Shown one piece after another: positions 62,887 to 64,000 of a stretch of 64,000 nucleotides of DNA. Every line of letters starts with the position of its first letter. Positions within the stretch are counted from its first letter, which is position 1. The DNA lies in the NCBI RefSeq assembly GCF_002105755.1, contig NZ_CP020821.1, positions 4,092,001-4,156,000 of the forward strand, given 5' to 3'. The position numbers were made by a program, and so were the translations under genes. This stretch comes from Mycobacterium colombiense CECT 3035 (GTDB lineage Bacteria > Actinomycetota > Actinomycetes > Mycobacteriales > Mycobacteriaceae). Under the pieces are notes generated by a model. The model ran no database searches, was not told the origin of the DNA, and worked only from the letters and a program-made list of their open reading frames with translations.

Positions 62887-64000
62887 ATGGGATTACGCGG
62901 AGAAGCCGCGATCGTCGGATACGTCGAACTTCCGCCGGAACGCATGAGCAAGGCGACACCCGCGCCGTTCGTCATCGAACAGTGGGCGGAACTCGGCGCC
63001 GCCGCGCTGGGCGATGCGGGCCTGCCCTTCGAGGTCGTCGACGGGATCGTCGCGTCACACCTGGCCGAATCGGAGATCTTCGTGCCCTCCACGATCGCCG
63101 AATACCTCGGCGTGGGAGCGAGATTCGCCGAGCACGTCGACCTCGGCGGGGCCAGCGCGGCGGCCATGGTGTGGCGGGCCGCCGCCGCCGTCGAACTCGG
63201 CATCTGCGACGCGGTGCTGTGTGCGTTGCCCGCCCGCTACATCACCCCGATGTCGCCGCAAAAGCCCAAGGCCTACGGCGATGCGCTGTACTTCGGCTCA
63301 TCGAGCAATCAATACGGTTCTCCGCAGGCCGAATTCGAGATCCCGTACGGAAACCTCGGCCAGAACGGCCCCTACGGCCAAGTGGCCCAGCGCTACGCGG
63401 CGGTGTACGGCTACGACGAGCGGGCCATGGCCAAGCTCGTCGTCGACACCCGGGTCAACGCCAACCACACCGACGGCGCGATCTGGAAGGACAAGCCGCT
63501 GACCGTCGACGACGTGCTGGCCAGCCCGGTGATCGCCGACCCGCTGCACATGCTGGAGATCGTCATGCCCTGCGTCGGGGGCGCGGCGGTCGTCGTCGCC
63601 AGCGCGGATGTGGCCAAACGGGCGCGCAATCGTCCGGTGTGGATCAAGGGATTCGGCGAACACGTGCCGTTCAAGACCCCGACGTACGCCGAAGATCTGC
63701 TGAACACCCCGATTGCGGCCGCGGCCGACACGGCATTCGCCATGACCGACCTGAGCCGTGACCAGATGGACATGGTCTCGATCTATGACTGCTACACCAT
63801 CACCGTGCTGCTCTCGCTGGAGGACGCCGGCTTCTGCGAGAAGGGCAAGGGCATGGACTTCGTCGCCAACCACGACCTGACCTTCCGCGGCGACTTCCCC
63901 CTGAACACGGCCGGCGGCCAATTGGGCTTCGGCCAGGCGGGTTTGGCCGGCGGGATGCACCATGTCTGCGACGCCACCCGTCAGATCATGGGCCGCGCGG
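62887..64000 (+). CDS. Thiolase / lipid-transfer-type protein, 3' end outside window
   Basis: The frame from ATG 62887 (MGLRGEAAIVGYVELPPERMSK, with AAGGA upstream) stays open to the window end, about 371 residues. It has the thiolase-superfamily layout DAGLPFEVVDGIVAS, HVDLGGASAAAMVWRAAAAV and a C-terminal-type GGQLGFGQAGLAGGMHH. This matches the SCP2/Ltp-type thiolases with a GG...G active loop. The nucleophile position reads GGAS rather than a Cys, as in non-decarboxylating lipid-transfer relatives. It is cotranscribed with the fused FadE and probably acts on the same acyl chain, often as a retro-aldol enzyme in sterol side-chain loss. Confidence 0.85.
   Translation, partial: MGLRGEAAIVGYVELPPERMSKATPAPFVIEQWAELGAAALGDAGLPFEVVDGIVASHLAESEIFVPSTIAEYLGVGARFAEHVDLGGASAAAMVWRAAAAVELGICDAVLCALPARYITPMSPQKPKAYGDALYFGSSSNQYGSPQAEFEIPYGNLGQNGPYGQVAQRYAAVYGYDERAMAKLVVDTRVNANHTDGAIWKDKPLTVDDVLASPVIADPLHMLEIVMPCVGGAAVVVASADVAKRARNRPVWIKGFGEHVPFKTPTYAEDLLNTPIAAAADTAFAMTDLSRDQMDMVSIYDCYTITVLLSLEDAGFCEKGKGMDFVANHDLTFRGDFPLNTAGGQLGFGQAGLAGGMHHVCDATRQIMGRA

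Overview
This window looks like the chromosomal replication-origin region of a slow-growing Mycobacterium. The evidence is very high GC, the actinobacterial order dnaN-dnaA-rpmH-rnpA-yidD-yidC-jag-rsmG-parA-parB, mycobacterial-specific genes (cwlM, the MurJ-pseudokinase fusion, sigM/rsmA, mutT4), an MmpL transporter and type VII secretion (ESX) genes. A relative of the M. avium complex is plausible, but I cannot fix the species from sequence alone. No rRNA, tRNA, CRISPR array or transposase was found.

Region 1 (1-26 kb, mostly conserved core). dnaN (3'-truncated by the window edge) and dnaA run leftward around an oriC-like gap with DnaA-box-like 9-mers and an AT-rich patch. rpmH-rnpA-yidD-yidC-jag-rsmG-parA-parB run rightward with many stop/start overlaps. 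Two perfect ParB-binding parS sites lie inside the 5' coding ends of rsmG and parA. Leftward genes follow: mutT4-DUF6049-murJ, sigM-rsmA, trxB-trxA (with a SigH-type promoter) and cwlM, a pseudo-amidase. Two small membrane-protein genes sit between mutT4 and the tRNA CCA-adding enzyme gene.

Region 2 (23.5-38.6 kb, accessory, all rightward). It opens with a calcium-repeat protein, then a DUF1023 alpha/beta hydrolase with a helical N-terminus and a DUF2563 partner. Next come three tandem paralogues of a single-pass membrane protein with an extracytoplasmic Cys pair; the middle copy is frameshifted. It ends with an ESX-2-like block: an Rv3899c-like protein, a Gly/Pro-rich protein, a lysozyme-like transglycosylase, EccB and a three-ATPase EccC. 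The expected remainder of an ESX locus (PE/PPE, Esx, EspG, EccD, MycP, EccE, EccA) is absent: eccC runs directly into a convergent mmpL gene.

Region 3 (38.5-64 kb, metabolic and regulatory accessory genes). It holds MmpL plus a small partner, a NarL-type two-component pair, an amidohydrolase-Rieske oxygenase pair, and two aminoglycoside-phosphotransferase-like genes each broken by a one-base frameshift. It also holds three TetR regulators with visible operator-like palindromes, a STAS/anti-sigma kinase pair divergent from a catalase-like/cytochrome b561 pair, class I fructose-bisphosphate aldolase, a triple-DUF190 protein, a DUF1214-sulfotransferase pair, a fused acyl-CoA dehydrogenase and a thiolase-like gene cut by the window end.
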